Assembly (NCBI RefSeq): GCF_000801335.2
Contig: NZ_JSEH01000013.1
Span: forward strand, 1 to 64,000
Direction: 5' to 3'
DNA length: 64,000 nucleotides
Origin: Desulfovibrio sp. TomC
GTDB taxonomy: Bacteria > Desulfobacterota > Desulfovibrionia > Desulfovibrionales > Desulfovibrionaceae
Shown: positions 62,887 through 64,000 of the stretch, one piece after another
How positions within the stretch are numbered: the stretch's first letter is position 1
Layout: every line of letters starts with the position of its first letter
Made by a program: the position numbers and the translations under genes
Notes under the pieces: generated by a model
What the model was told of the DNA's origin: nothing
Databases searched by the model: none
Seen by the model: only the letters and a program-made list of their open reading frames with translations

Positions 62887-62963
62887 CTGAAATAGATTCT
62901 CCAGCCCAGGAAAACCGGGATTTGGGATAGACTCTGGCGAACCGGAAATGTCCTGACGGGGAG
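62887..62963. repeat. Dispersed repeat R2 (copy of R1 at 2763)
   Basis: Aligns with 2763-2838; the inner inverted repeat is less perfect here (ATTCTCCAG / CTGGCGAAC). It lies 40 bp upstream of the transposase remnant. Confidence 0.55.
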
Positions 62964-63003
62964 GGATGTTGCAGCGCCGGCAAACAAGATTGCCGAGCCG
63001 GTC

Positions 63004-63243
63004 ATGGAGTCCGAGTCCGAAAAATTATGTGCTGAGGCTGGATACACGGGAGAAGCTCTCCGCAACGGAATTCTCGCGGCCGGATACGAGCCGCCTGTGC
63101 GCTCTCGCAGCGAAGAACAACGGAAGAAGGTGGAAAATGCTTCTTACAACCCATGCCGGTGGGTCGTTGAGGCCGGCCATTCTTGGTTTCACCGGTTCCG
63201 CAAGCTGACTCGTCGGTATGAAAAGCTTGGGGCAACCCAGTGA
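63004..63243 (+). pseudogene. IS5-family transposase, C-terminal remnant
   Basis: About 79 codons resembling the end of IS5-group DDE transposases: CAEAGYTGEALR, then a spacer with RSRSEEQRKK, and NPCRWVVEAGHSWFHRFRKL followed by TRRYEK, the usual C-terminal block with the catalytic Glu context. The N-terminal two thirds and the first catalytic aspartates are missing. It is a dead fragment. Confidence 0.8.
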
Positions 63244-63392
63244 GCCTTGATCCCCTTGGCGGCGGCAATCATTGCATTCCGGAAGATAAAAACCAAAATT
63301 ATGTATGGATACGTTCTTTATGCGGTGTTGTGGTACAAATGGGGGGGCAAAATCTGTCATGATCCCCGCATGGCGGGATCTGGTGCTCTCTT

Positions 63393-63842
63393 TTAGATGC
63401 TGTACTGCGGAATTTGTGCGCCCAGACGGGCTTCTTCCCGGTCGACCATTTCTTTGAGGTTCTTGGTGTCATAGACGCGCTCCAGAGCTTCGCGTGCTTC
63501 GTCCCAGAGGCCCATGAACGCGCAATTGCCTTTGAGTGTGCAGGTGAAATGGGGTTTGTCCAACTGGCAGTCCACAGGGGTCAGAGGACCGTCAATGAAG
63601 CGGATGATTTCGCCCACGGTGATGGTCTGGGCCGGGCGGCTGAGAAAAAAACCGCCTTCCTTGCCACGCTGGGAATCCACGAAACCGCCTTGTCGCAACT
63701 GGTGGAGGATGACTTCCAGGAAGCGTTTGGGAATGGCCTGGTTCGTGGCGATGTCGATGGACCGGACAGGCCCCTCGCCCTGGCGTTTGGCCAGTTCAAA
63801 CAACGCGCGCAAGGCATACTGGCATTTTTGCGTGACCCACAT
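63393..63842 (-). CDS. Rrf2/IscR-family transcriptional regulator
   Basis: 149 residues: winged helix-turn-helix (about 1-60, QYALRALFELAKRQGEGPVRSIDIA split) and a dimerisation helix. Three cysteines C92, C101 and C107 match the Fe-S ligand positions of IscR (C92, C98, C104), so it probably binds an iron-sulfur cluster and senses iron, redox or NO. It is transcribed away from the right edge; its target is not visible. Confidence 0.9.
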   Translation of the reverse strand: MWVTQKCQYALRALFELAKRQGEGPVRSIDIATNQAIPKRFLEVILHQLRQGGFVDSQRGKEGGFFLSRPAQTITVGEIIRFIDGPLTPVDCQLDKPHFTCTLKGNCAFMGLWDEAREALERVYDTKNLKEMVDREEARLGAQIPQYSI

Positions 63843-63937
63843 CCAGGTTTCTGCTCCCTTTACACTTGGCCTAGTGTTGTCTTTGGTAATTGCCGGTATA
63901 GTTTGCCAAGCACCAACACGTTGAACTTATTCTATTT

Positions 63938-63970
63938 GTTCACAAAAAACATAGATGTTTTTTTGTGAAC
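63938..63970. promoter_or_regulatory. Palindrome upstream of the Rrf2 gene
   Basis: GTTCACA…TGTGAAC with A/T-rich inner arms (about 14 bp, one bulge). It could be an operator for the Rrf2-type regulator or the terminator of a gene beyond the window. Confidence 0.45.
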
Positions 63971-64000
63971 GCCACACGAGCCGGAGAGGACCCGCCAGGG

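Larger units (their letters stand above)
62526..63392. other. Intergenic region with hairpin and IS5 remnant
   Basis: Contains the promoter region of the dehydratase operon (left), a strong hairpin, repeat R2 and the transposase remnant. No other gene seen. Confidence 0.5.

Overview
The window is high-GC bacterial DNA with AT-rich islands. Its gene content (a glycyl-radical glycerol/diol dehydratase with activase, a nickel-pincer LarA-type enzyme with Lar maturation genes, several two-component systems, DsbD/DsbA) suggests an anaerobic delta-proteobacterium resembling the Desulfovibrionaceae. That placement is inferred from gene content; there is no rRNA gene or intact tRNA gene here.

Region 1 (1-33.3 kb) is a mosaic of cargo blocks separated by one repeated module: the 3' half of a tRNA-Arg(UCU), the hairpin that would terminate it, and about 80 bp carrying four GGATAAC motifs. 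Good copies lie at 2.9, 13.2 and 28.2 kb; decayed copies lie at 15.9 and 33.1 kb. A 3' fragment of tRNA-Ala(GGC) lies at 27.9 kb on the other strand. No integrase is visible between the copies. The blocks are: a hybrid sensor kinase; a 2.9-kilo-residue cyclic beta-1,2-glucan synthase (ndvB-like); an exported NHL-repeat protein; a ten-gene ECF sigma / zinc-finger anti-sigma / Spy-like / ABC exporter operon; an AT-rich Lrp-LysE-cupin cassette between two G-rich direct repeats; and a two-component system divergent from dsbD and a dsbA-like gene.

Region 2 (33.3-47.5 kb) is one long minus-strand cluster. In transcription order it holds a LacI-family regulator, a beta-hydroxyacid dehydrogenase, an alkaline-phosphatase-superfamily hydrolase, a sulfonate/nitrate-type ABC importer (binding protein, two permeases, two ATPases), a LarA-family racemase/epimerase, and larC, larE and larB. 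A TauE/SafE exporter is divergent from the regulator, with a LacI-type palindrome between them. I read this as a catabolic system for an unidentified, possibly sulfonated, hydroxyacid. larE has an internal in-frame deletion and larC lacks its C-terminal domain. A glutaredoxin gene follows.

Region 3 (47.9-54.5 kb) has a TetR regulator, an RND adaptor lipoprotein, an RND pump, and a Tat-type exported metallo-beta-lactamase-fold protein bracketed by a 21-bp direct repeat. Region 4 (55.1-62.6 kb) is a minus-strand glycerol or 1,2-propanediol locus: a PocR-domain sensor kinase, a NarL-type regulator, a glycerol facilitator, a radical-SAM activase and a glyceryl-type glycyl-radical dehydratase whose active-site residues match the known B12-independent enzyme. 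The right end holds a perfect 20-bp-stem hairpin, an IS5-family transposase remnant and an Rrf2-family regulator.
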